A DNA stretch of 64,000 bases, taken from positions 5,141,001 to 5,205,000 of the forward strand of contig NZ_CP089980.1 in NCBI RefSeq assembly GCF_021389955.1, read 5' to 3'. Positions 17,694 to 25,248 of the stretch are shown here, piece after piece; the first letter of the stretch is position 1; each line of letters starts with the position of its first letter. Made by a program: the position numbers and the translations under genes. This stretch comes from Fulvivirga maritima. GTDB taxonomy: Bacteria > Bacteroidota > Bacteroidia > Cytophagales > Cyclobacteriaceae. The notes under the pieces are model-generated. The model saw only the letters and a list, made by a program, of their open reading frames with translations. It did no database searches and was not told where the DNA came from.

Positions 17694-17875
17694 TGAAGGA
17701 GGCTTACAATTCGAGAAGGTATTTAACCCGAAGTACAACTCAAATCCTGACATCCTTAAATCCTGAAAATCATTATTCAGACAACTTCGGCTCAAAATCC
17801 CTTCAATTAAAACGGGTACACAATAAAAAAAAATCAAGTAATCAGGTAAATTATAAGAAATCAAGGTTTAGACAA
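17694..17875 (+). repeat. Long repeat (modules x-y) upstream of mcrBC
   Basis: The x module (about 91 bp, containing CTTACAATTC and CCTGACATCCTTAAATCCTG) is followed by the y module (about 91 bp, containing CAAAATCCCTTCAATTAAAA and AGAAATCAAGGTTTAGACAA). The same modules recur as y-x-y-x at 21692-22069 on the other side of the McrBC genes. Confidence 0.85.
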
Positions 17876-17895
17876 TAGAAATAATTAAATTATGC

Positions 17896-18265
17896 AAACG
17901 GATTTTAAATGGCTGAGCAAGTAAGTCTTAACCATGATTGAAAGGATTAAAGGATTACTTGATTAGGTATTTGCAGCATGGAACATCAGGAATTAACTCA
18001 TTAAATAATTGGCGCCTGTATGGAGATTCATAAAGTATTAGGTAATGGATTTCAATAGGTAGTATAAGAACGAACATTCAGTATTGAATTGAACTTGAAC
18101 AATATTTTACAAGAACGAGAATTGGAAATGCCACTAGAATTCAAAGGGCATGATGTTGGGGGCCGTCGGGTAGATTCCTTTATCAAAGAGGTTTTAATTT
18201 TGGAAATCAAAGACATTGAACACCTAGAAGGACTCCATAAGGCACAAGACATCAATTACTGTGAG
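17896..18265 (+). pseudogene. Decayed second GxxExxY gene
   Basis: The 5' bases (AAACGGATTTTAAATGGCTGA) repeat the start of the intact copy, but the frame stops after ten codons at a CTTAACCATGATT repeat. From 17978 the family text returns: IIGACMEIHKVLGNGFQ, stop, VV, stop, ERTFSIEL, then GGRRVDSFIKEVLILEIKDI and HKAQDINY. Three in-frame stops (18002, the codon after GNGFQ, and two codons later) break it. It is clearly non-functional. Confidence 0.8.
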
Positions 18266-18463
18266 TCATATAATTGGGATAATTTATTTCTTGCTTGTCA
18301 ACGGTGTAACGAAAGAGAAAAGCTAGAATTGTTTTCTTTGGCAGCGGGATCTCCCCGAGCTATAAATCATCTTGATAGTATAGGAGATGAAAGACCATCT
18401 ATGGATCCGAAATCACCTTTCTCCAGTATGATTGGTGAGAATGTTAAGAAGGGAATTTTGTAG
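18256..18463 (+). pseudogene. Remnant of an HNH-type endonuclease, joined to the dead GxxExxY gene
   Basis: After HKAQDINY the frame continues CESYNWDNLFLACQRCNERE, then KLELFSLAAGSPRAINHLD and ERPSMDPKSPF. This matches the core of HNH proteins in which a Y-x-W-x-N-L-L-x-C-x-x-C-N segment is followed by FPL, an RA..H stretch and an E-x-P-x-x-x-DP motif. The N-terminal part of the nuclease is missing. The open frame 18089-18463 is therefore a chance join of two remnants. Two C-x-x-C cysteines remain. Confidence 0.5.
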
Positions 18464-18491
18464 AAAAAGTATTGATAGATCACAATAGAAT

Positions 18492-20327
18492 ATGACACCA
18501 AAAGATTTTGCGGAAAAACTCTATACATTCCTAGGGAACTTAATTCATGGTAAAAAAATCGATTCCTGGGAGTATGTTGGCATTGCTAATGTAGCTTTTG
18601 GAACACCGAATGGGGCTTGGGATAAAAGTAAATTTCCTGGATTCCAATTTAGAAAAAGTGAGTTGAGCATTGAGTTTATATTACGAGCTATTCCAGATAC
18701 CGGAAATGGTAGTTGTTATATGGTAGTTGAGTCGATTGATATGGGCGCTCAGCTGGCCAATTTTCATTTGAATAAAAAGCTTAAGTCTAAAAATGGAAAA
18801 AATAGTTTAATTGAGAACTATTCGATGACTGTTGGGCTTGGAGCAAAACCAAAAGCGAAAGTAAAAGAACTTTTTATTAAGCATGGATTTAACTCTGAAG
18901 GTATTATTACTCAATTCGATGAAAACTTAGATTTAGATCTTGTTCTTTCTGATATATTGAAATGGGCGACCATCAGGAGACAAGTTAAAATCGAATTTCA
19001 ACAAGGGGATTCTGATGTGAATGGAAATATGGTTCGTTCTATGATTAATATTGAAAATTCTCATTCTTTAAACCAAATCCTCTATGGCCCTCCCGGAACA
19101 GGAAAAACGTACAAGTTAAGTTCACAATTTTTTCCAAAGTTCACAGAATCTAAACCTGTAGAGACGGAGGTGGAAAAACTGCAAAAAATTGCCGCTAGAT
19201 ATTCATGGTGGCAAATTGTGGCAGCTGTAGTGGTGCAATTAGGTTCTGGAAGAGTTACTGATATTTTAAATGCACCTTTACTTAGAGCCAAGGATGAAAT
19301 AAGCAACCAAAAGAATCCAAGAGCTATGATTTGGGCAATGCTACAGACCCATACTAAAGCCGATTGTAAGCACGTAAAATACTCAAAGCGAGCAGAACCT
19401 TTGTTTTTTTGGAAGAATGATAAGGGAATGTGGTCAATTGATCAAGCTGTAGTTGAAAGTGACTCTCCTGAAATTTTGGATATTCTTAAAGAAGTGAATC
19501 AAGGAACTCAAGAATCTCTGGAAATTAAGAGGTATTCTTTTTGTACGTTTCATCAATCAATGGCCTATGAAGATTTTGTAGAAGGTATAAAGCCTAAACT
19601 AGATGAAAGCGGAGAGATTGGCTATGAGATAAAAGATGGCATTTTCAAGGAAATAGTGGCTAAAGCAATCAAAGATCCAAACCATGATTATGCCCTGTTT
19701 ATTGATGAAATTAATAGAGGCAACGTGTCATCCATTTTTGGTGAGTTAATTACTTTGATAGAGTCAGATAAACGTATAGGTCAACCAAATCACCTTTCGG
19801 TAATACTGCCGTATTCAAGAGAGGAGTTTTCTGTGCCGTCAAACCTTCACATCATTGGCACAATGAATACTGCAGATCGCAGTGTCGAAGCATTGGATGT
19901 GGCATTGAGACGTAGATTTAGTTTTGAGCATATCGTACCACAGTATAGTTTGCCATCACTCATGGAATCATCTGAGGCTCTTGGTGTTTCTGTTTCCAGG
20001 CTCCTCGAAACAATCAATGAACGAATTACATACTTAAAGGATGAAGACCACCAGATAGGTCATAGCTACTTCATAAACGTATTGAGTAAGGAAGAGCTGG
20101 CTGAGACTTTTAATAAGAACATTATCCCACTTCTGAAAGAGTATTTCTACAATGATTATGGAAAGATCAGGTTGATTTTGGGAGAAGAGTTTGTTGAGAA
20201 GGTGGAAAATGCTCCCAAAATGGCGGTTTATGATCAGGATGACTATTTACCAACCATCCGATATAAATTAACAGACCTAACTTCTGACAATATATTAGAA
20301 AAGGTGAAAACGATCATTGGTGACTAG
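18492..20327 (+). CDS. mcrB: McrB-type restriction NTPase with N-terminal recognition domain and inserted winged-helix-like segment
   Basis: A 611-residue protein. Residues about 1-180 form an unrecognised N-terminal domain that probably reads modified DNA. The AAA+ motor has Walker A YGPPGTGKTYK (about 197-206), Walker B ALFIDEINRGNVSS (about 401-414) and the McrB signature GTMNTADRSVEALDVALRRR (about 456-475). Between Walker A and Walker B lies an insertion at about 225-320. It reads YSWWQIVAAVVVQLGSGRVT, then PRAMIWAMLQTHT and FFWKNDKGMWSI, which resembles an HB1/HARE-HTH winged helix. McrB loads on DNA with modified cytosine and drives cleavage by McrC, encoded next door with an 11-bp overlap. 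The gene is intact. Assignment to the family is firm; DNA specificity is unknown. Confidence 0.9.
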   Translation: MTPKDFAEKLYTFLGNLIHGKKIDSWEYVGIANVAFGTPNGAWDKSKFPGFQFRKSELSIEFILRAIPDTGNGSCYMVVESIDMGAQLANFHLNKKLKSKNGKNSLIENYSMTVGLGAKPKAKVKELFIKHGFNSEGIITQFDENLDLDLVLSDILKWATIRRQVKIEFQQGDSDVNGNMVRSMINIENSHSLNQILYGPPGTGKTYKLSSQFFPKFTESKPVETEVEKLQKIAARYSWWQIVAAVVVQLGSGRVTDILNAPLLRAKDEISNQKNPRAMIWAMLQTHTKADCKHVKYSKRAEPLFFWKNDKGMWSIDQAVVESDSPEILDILKEVNQGTQESLEIKRYSFCTFHQSMAYEDFVEGIKPKLDESGEIGYEIKDGIFKEIVAKAIKDPNHDYALFIDEINRGNVSSIFGELITLIESDKRIGQPNHLSVILPYSREEFSVPSNLHIIGTMNTADRSVEALDVALRRRFSFEHIVPQYSLPSLMESSEALGVSVSRLLETINERITYLKDEDHQIGHSYFINVLSKEELAETFNKNIIPLLKEYFYNDYGKIRLILGEEFVEKVENAPKMAVYDQDDYLPTIRYKLTDLTSDNILEKVKTIIGD

Positions 20328-21333
20328 GCAAGCAGATAAAATATTAGTTTATGAGTGGAGCTGGCTTACCTTAGGTCAAGAGGTGCAAGGCCTTCAATTC
20401 AAAAAGAAGCATCTGGATGCTCTGGCTAGGTACGAGCAAGCCAATCAAACCGGATTCTTTCAGGTCTTTTTCAATAAGGTTCGCTTCAATGAACATGTTG
20501 GAGTAATCAAAGTAGGCGACCTCACCATTGAGGTGCTGCCTAAGACAGACAAACATCAGCTAAACAAATCCGAGTGGCAACAAGTGTTATTAGATATGCT
20601 GCTCATAAGTCTGCAAGTAGAAGCGAAGACTACTACGCAAGCGAATATTCTAATACGTCAGCATAGTGTACTGGAAACTTATTTTCAGTTGTTCTTATCA
20701 GAAGCGGAACGACTTATCCATCAAGGATTGATCAAGAAATATCGAACGAATACCAGTAATCAGTCTGCCTTGAAGGGTAAACTATTGGTGCATCAGCAGA
20801 TCACGAAAAATGCGGTGCATGCCGAACGCTTTTATGTGGCGCATACGGTTTATGATCAGGACAATGTCTTCAATTTCATTCTTAGAGCTGGTCTGGAGTG
20901 CGTGGCTAAGGTTGGTTCGGATGCTGTGAGAAGAAATGCGGAAGCTTTATTACTATTTTTTCCGGAATCTAAGAGTAGAGTGATCAATGAAAAGCTCTTT
21001 CGGACACTCGCCTATGAGCGAAAAACTGAAAGCTACAAAGGAGCCATTGAGCTGGCCAGAATCATTCTTCTCAATTATCACCCGGATATCAAAGGCGGCC
21101 CCAATGACATTCTAGCTATCATGTTTGACATGAACAAACTTTGGGAAAGCTTTATTTATTGGAGTTTGGTGAGGGCTGCATCTGGCAAAGGGGTGAAGGT
21201 GTTGGCTCAGCCATCTAAGGCCTTTTGGAAGCCAAATAATGGCTATTCTCGACCTCTTAAACCTGATTTAGTCATCGAACTCTCAGATGATAAAAAAAGT
21301 AGTGATCGATACCAAGTGGAAGTTTCAGTCTAA
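20317..21333 (+). CDS. mcrC: McrC nuclease subunit, N-terminal part before a frameshift
   Basis: The start is TTG 20317 or GTG 20320 inside the end of mcrB (translational coupling). The protein has the McrC N-terminal beta domain (GDLTIEVLPKTDKHQLNKSE), the helical middle (YFQLFLSEAERLIHQGLIKK; YDQDNVFNFILRAGLE) and enters the PD-(D/E)xK core at RPLKPDLVIEL. The frame then breaks at an A7 run (21292-21298) and ends KSSDRYQVEVSV. Without one A it would read DDKKVVIDTKW, the catalytic D-x-K. As written, McrC lacks its lysine and would be inactive, leaving McrB without a working nuclease. Confidence 0.85.
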   Translation: MVTRQADKILVYEWSWLTLGQEVQGLQFKKKHLDALARYEQANQTGFFQVFFNKVRFNEHVGVIKVGDLTIEVLPKTDKHQLNKSEWQQVLLDMLLISLQVEAKTTTQANILIRQHSVLETYFQLFLSEAERLIHQGLIKKYRTNTSNQSALKGKLLVHQQITKNAVHAERFYVAHTVYDQDNVFNFILRAGLECVAKVGSDAVRRNAEALLLFFPESKSRVINEKLFRTLAYERKTESYKGAIELARIILLNYHPDIKGGPNDILAIMFDMNKLWESFIYWSLVRAASGKGVKVLAQPSKAFWKPNNGYSRPLKPDLVIELSDDKKSSDRYQVEVSV

Positions 21334-21619
21334 AGTTTCTTTGGAAGATCTTCGTCAGGTATATGCTTACCTCCATTACTTTGAATCAAATGAAGGTTAT
21401 TTGCTTTATCCAGATCAAGTGAAAGACGCTGTGAGAAAAGAGGATGGTGATTTTCAAAATATCAGTAAAGACAAACTTAGCGATCTTTCCTGTGGATTGA
21501 TGTTTGCGGATTTGATTATAGTACAAGAGAATAAAAAAGTTTTGAATCGAGAAATAGGTGAAGCTATTCTTAAAGCCATCCAACTGGATTCTGCTGAAAA
21601 GTCATCGCGTAAAAGTTAG
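21287..21619 (+). pseudogene. mcrC: McrC C-terminal part in the next frame
   Basis: This frame reads KKVVIDTKWKFQSKVSLEDL, then RQVYAYLHYFES and a normal McrC ending. It completes the nuclease core of the preceding frame, and together they would make a protein of about 433 residues, normal for McrC. The ATG at 21287 is inside the conserved DDKK segment and is not a natural start. Confidence 0.8.
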
Positions 21620-21691
21620 ATGTCTCTTCCTTTACTTTCAAATGCTCTAATATTTCCCAGAGCAATTGACAGGAAATTGGTATATTGATCT
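21620..21691. other. Short gap after mcrC
   Basis: Non-coding. It holds no clear hairpin or promoter and leads into the repeat array. Confidence 0.4.
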
Positions 21692-22069
21692 ACTCCGGTT
21701 CAAAATCCCTTCATTTTAAACGGGTACACAATAACAAGAAAATCATGTAATCAGGTAAATCACGCGAAATCAAGGTTTAGACAACTTCTGAAGCAAAGCT
21801 TACAATTTAAGAAGATATTTACTCCGAAGTACAACTCAAATCCTGACATCCTTAAATCCTGAAAATCACTATTAAGACAACTCCGGTTCAAAATCCCTTC
21901 AATTTAAACGGGTACACAATAATAAAAAAATCATGCAATCAGGTAAATCATGAAAAATCAAGGTTTAGACAACTTCGGAGGCAAAAGCATACCATTTAAG
22001 AAGGTATCTAATCTGAAGTATAATTCAAATCCTGACATCCTTAAATCCTGAAAATCATAACTAAGACAA
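21692..22069 (+). repeat. Long repeats (y-x-y-x) downstream of mcrBC
   Basis: y at 21692-21784, x at 21785-21880, y at 21881-21972 and x at 21973-22069, so the composite period is about 189 bp. They match the x-y pair at 17694-17875 in the same orientation. The shared words include CCTGACATCCTTAAATCCTG and TTCAAAATCCCTTCA. Confidence 0.88.
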
Positions 22070-22132
22070 TAGAAGAATTAATTAATTTTTTTAAAGACAA
22101 TATTAGATCATAATCCATAGCTTTGACTCGCT

Positions 22133-22297
22133 ATTGGTTTCATTCTCCTCTCAGGCTGCAATGAATTAAAATGGGAATTCGGTGAAAGTCCGGAGCTATC
22201 CCCGTAGCTGTAAGTTTCTGAAAGTTGTTTTACCTCTTGCCACTATTCTGTAGAATGGGAAGGCCAAAAACATTGGAAGCGAGCCAGAAGACCTGCC
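22133..22297 (+). promoter_or_regulatory. Cobalamin riboswitch
   Basis: The conserved blocks appear in order: GGGAATTCGGTGAAAGTCCG, GCTATCCCCGTAGCTGTAAG and the B12 box GAGCCAGAAGACCTGCC (22281-22297), with a variable stem between. It stands 56 bp before cobU. An adenosylcobalamin-bound fold is expected to shut off the cob operon. Confidence 0.93.
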
Positions 22298-22353
22298 AGT
22301 GGCTTATATTTTAACGGCTTTCGGAGGAAGAGTCAGGAATAAGCTGATAAACC

Positions 22354-22857
22354 ATGATCTATTACATTTCAGGAGGGGAAAGATCCGGAAAGAGTGGCTA
22401 TGCGCAAAAACTGGCGCTGAGCTTATCGGATAACCCCATATATCTGGCCACTGCCCGCCAGTGGGACGGTGATTTTAAGAAAAGAGTAGCGCGCCATGTC
22501 GCCGATAGAGATGACCGCTGGACTACCATAGAGGAAGAAAAGCACCTCAGTAAACTGGATGTCTCTGGCAAGGTAGTGGTGCTGGACTGTATTACACTTT
22601 GGCTCACCAACTGGTATGTTGATACCAAGAACAATGTAGATGAATGCCTTGAAAAGGGTAAAGCAGAGCTCTCAGCGCTCTTTCAGCAGGAGGGAACCCT
22701 CATCATTATCTCTAATGAAATTGGGATGGGCATACACGCACAGACTGAAGTGGGCCGTAAATTCACAGAACTGCAAGGATGGATGAATGAATTCATAGCC
22801 AGCCAATCTGATAAGGCCTTTTTTATGGTTTCTGGCCTTCCTTTAACATTAAAATGA
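22354..22857 (+). CDS. cobU: Adenosylcobinamide kinase / guanylyltransferase
   Basis: A 167-residue CobU with the P-loop GGERSGKS at residues 7-14, the second-strand YLATARQWD, RDDRWTTIEE and VVLDCITLWLTNW, and ISNEIGMGIHAQ near the end. It phosphorylates adenosylcobinamide and then transfers GMP to give AdoCbi-GDP, which CobS uses. It is the first gene after the riboswitch, and a GGAGGA-like sequence at 22324 lies in the leader rather than next to the ATG. Length and motifs are normal. With cobT, cobS and cobC it makes up the nucleotide-loop assembly route. No corrin-ring genes are visible here, so salvage is at least possible. Confidence 0.95.
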   Translation: MIYYISGGERSGKSGYAQKLALSLSDNPIYLATARQWDGDFKKRVARHVADRDDRWTTIEEEKHLSKLDVSGKVVVLDCITLWLTNWYVDTKNNVDECLEKGKAELSALFQQEGTLIIISNEIGMGIHAQTEVGRKFTELQGWMNEFIASQSDKAFFMVSGLPLTLK

Positions 22858-22898
22858 CTTACTACATACCTGATTATTATTATTTCTAAAACTCAATC

Positions 22899-23951
22899 AT
22901 GCTTCACTTTACTATCCAACCTGTTGCTGATCATCTGGATGATGCTATTCGCAGTAAAATAGACCTTAAGACTAAGCCCATTGGTGCACTGGGGCTTTTA
23001 GAAGACACCGCTTTTACCATTGCGCGTATTCAGCAAACGCTAACGCCATCGTTAAATGCACCCACTATTGCCGTATTTGCCGGTGATCATGGTATTGCTA
23101 AAACAGGTTTGGTTAATCCCTACCCGCAAGAGGTGACCTACCAAATGGTGATGAATTTTGTAAACGGTGGTGCGGCTATCAATGTGCTATCCAAGCAAAA
23201 TAACATTGATATAAAGATCATTGATGCCGGTGTAAACTATGATTTCGGCCCTTTTGATAGCATTATAGATGCTAAAATAGCTTATGGAACGGCCAATTAT
23301 CTGGAAGGTCCCGCCATGACTATTGCCCAATGTGAGCAAGCTATAGCCAAAGGGGCTGAGGTAGTTCAAGGCATTTTTAATAATGGCAGCAACGTTATTG
23401 GTTTTGGAGAAATGGGGATAGGTAACACATCATCGGCATCGCTATTAATGAGTGTTATTTGTGATAAGCCTGTAGCAGCCTGCGTGGGTAAAGGCACAGG
23501 GGCTAATCAGGAGCAACTAGCAGGGAAGATAAAAACATTGCAACAAGTATTGGAAAAGCACCAAGATCTGGATAAGAATGATCCCATAGCTGTACTCGCT
23601 AGTTTGGGTGGGTTTGAAATAGCTCAGATATGTGGTGGAATGCTCAAAGCGGCTGAATTAGGCATGATTATACTGGTAGACGGCTTTATTTGTACTGCTG
23701 CTTTGCTGGTGGCCCAAATGATAGAAAAGGCCATTTTAGGTTATTGTGTATTTACTCACCAATCTGAAGAACATGGCCATCAGATGATGCTAAAGACTTT
23801 TAACGCCAAACCATTGCTTAAGCTAGGCATGCGACTAGGCGAGGGGACAGGCTGTGCGGTGGCTTATCCTATTGTGCAGTCGGCTTGTACTTTTCTGAAT
23901 GAAATGGCCAGCTTTGAAGGGGCAGGAGTAAGCCAGCAATCCACGATATGA
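22899..23951 (+). CDS. cobT: Nicotinate-nucleotide--dimethylbenzimidazole phosphoribosyltransferase
   Basis: A 350-residue CobT. The conserved parts are KTKPIGALGLLEDTA at the N-terminus, FAGDHGIAKTGLVNPYPQEV, the glycine-rich GEMGIGNTSSASLL and the catalytic-glutamate region LRLGEGTGCAVAYPI close to the end. It makes alpha-ribazole phosphate from dimethylbenzimidazole and nicotinate mononucleotide. It starts 41 bp after cobU, and its TGA overlaps the cobS ATG by 4 bp, so the two are translationally coupled. All expected motifs are present. Confidence 0.95.
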   Translation: MLHFTIQPVADHLDDAIRSKIDLKTKPIGALGLLEDTAFTIARIQQTLTPSLNAPTIAVFAGDHGIAKTGLVNPYPQEVTYQMVMNFVNGGAAINVLSKQNNIDIKIIDAGVNYDFGPFDSIIDAKIAYGTANYLEGPAMTIAQCEQAIAKGAEVVQGIFNNGSNVIGFGEMGIGNTSSASLLMSVICDKPVAACVGKGTGANQEQLAGKIKTLQQVLEKHQDLDKNDPIAVLASLGGFEIAQICGGMLKAAELGMIILVDGFICTAALLVAQMIEKAILGYCVFTHQSEEHGHQMMLKTFNAKPLLKLGMRLGEGTGCAVAYPIVQSACTFLNEMASFEGAGVSQQSTI

Positions 23952-24736
23952 AAGAACAAATCAGAGTATTTTTTACGGCTTTGATGTTTTATACGCGCAT
24001 CCCATGCCCTAAATCGGTAGATCATAGCCCGGAATATATTAACAAATCCATTCGTTACTTTCCTTTGATCGGTTGGATAGTTGGTGGCATTGCTGCAGTA
24101 GCTTTTTTAATAGGAGCGTGGGCCGTGAATCCTGCGGTGGGTATTGTGCTAAGCATTATCGCTTCGGTGCTGACTACCGGAGCCTTTCATGAAGACGGTT
24201 TTGCTGATGTATGTGATGGCTTTGGTGGTGGCTGGACTAAAGAAAAGATTCTGGTTATTATGAAAGATAGCCGAATGGGAGCTTATGGCGTCATTGGCAT
24301 GATTCTCATCCTGTTGCTAAAGACTAGTCTGTTAGTGGAAATAAGCAATTTGACCGATTTGTGGATTATACTGATGATTATGGTCAGTGCCCATGCCCTG
24401 AGTCGTTTTATGGCCGCGACCTTCATATTTACCCATGCTTATGTAAGAGATACAGACGACAGCAAGGCCAAGCCTGTGGCTCAGCAAGCGCATAGAGCTA
24501 ACCTGATAATAGCTGCATTTTTAGGAGTTATTCCTTTGATAGCCTTGTGTTTGCTTTCCCATAATGCTTTTGTGTTGGCCCTCATTCCGATTTTATATGT
24601 TGTGAAGATGTGGTTGGCCAGGTACTTCACCAAATGGATAGGAGGCTATACCGGCGACTGCTTGGGGGCAACGCAACAAGTAACAGAAGTGGCTTTTTAT
24701 CTATTTTTAATACTGATATGGAAGTTTACTTTATAA
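23948..24736 (+). CDS. cobS: Adenosylcobinamide-GDP ribazoletransferase (cobalamin synthase)
   Basis: A 262-residue integral membrane protein with about six hydrophobic segments. The family motifs are FYTRIPCP near the start, the metal-binding HEDGFADVCDGFGGG (about 77-91) and MKDSRMGAYGVIGM (about 107-120). It joins AdoCbi-GDP and alpha-ribazole (phosphate), the last step of nucleotide-loop assembly, at the inner membrane. It overlaps cobT by 4 bp at its start and cobC by 19 bp at its end. Confidence 0.95.
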   Translation: MKEQIRVFFTALMFYTRIPCPKSVDHSPEYINKSIRYFPLIGWIVGGIAAVAFLIGAWAVNPAVGIVLSIIASVLTTGAFHEDGFADVCDGFGGGWTKEKILVIMKDSRMGAYGVIGMILILLLKTSLLVEISNLTDLWIILMIMVSAHALSRFMAATFIFTHAYVRDTDDSKAKPVAQQAHRANLIIAAFLGVIPLIALCLLSHNAFVLALIPILYVVKMWLARYFTKWIGGYTGDCLGATQQVTEVAFYLFLILIWKFTL

Positions 24737-25248
24737 GACATACCACGCCGCAGGTGGCTAAAGGCATCTGCTATGGCCAGAGTGACCTTGACATTACTGA
24801 CTCATTTGAAGCTGAATGCCGACAGCTCAAGCCACAGTTACCCGAGAAGTTCGATACGGTGTATAGCAGCCCTCTCAAACGCTGTACTATTTTAGCGCAG
24901 CAACTGACCAGCCAGGTCATAACCGATGACCGGCTCAAAGAAATGAATTTTGGTGATTGGGAAATGAAAAAGTGGGATGAAATTCCTAATGAACCATTAG
25001 ACTATTGGATGGAGCACTTTGTGACAGCCAAAACCCCCAATGGTGAATCAATGGAAGGCCTTCATGCCCGCGTAAAAGAATGGTGGCAGTCTATTCAAGT
25101 AAATGATTCAAAGCAAAAGATTGCGGTAGTGACTCATGCCGGAGTAATAAGAATCATGCATGCGCACCTTAACAACATTCCTTTAAACAAAGCCTTTGAA
25201 AATTTCAATATAGGGTATGGGGAGGTTTGGAAATATGATGCCGTATAA
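24718..25248 (+). CDS. cobC: Alpha-ribazole phosphatase (histidine phosphatase family)
   Basis: ATG 24718 gives MEVYFIRHTTPQVAKGICYG, with the phosphohistidine RH at residues 7-8 at the expected place. The frame is open further upstream only inside cobS. Later motifs are VYSSPLKRC, the DDRLKEMNFGDWE segment with the proton-donor glutamates, and VVTHAGVIR with the second histidine. It removes phosphate from alpha-ribazole-5'-phosphate (or cobalamin phosphate). At 176 residues it is of normal size. It is the last gene of the riboswitch-led operon. Confidence 0.92.
   Translation: MEVYFIRHTTPQVAKGICYGQSDLDITDSFEAECRQLKPQLPEKFDTVYSSPLKRCTILAQQLTSQVITDDRLKEMNFGDWEMKKWDEIPNEPLDYWMEHFVTAKTPNGESMEGLHARVKEWWQSIQVNDSKQKIAVVTHAGVIRIMHAHLNNIPLNKAFENFNIGYGEVWKYDAV

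Noticed and set aside
17681-17878. A 65-codon frame over the x-y repeat
   Set aside because: Repeat-derived; the same frame is broken in the copies at 21.7-22.1 kb.
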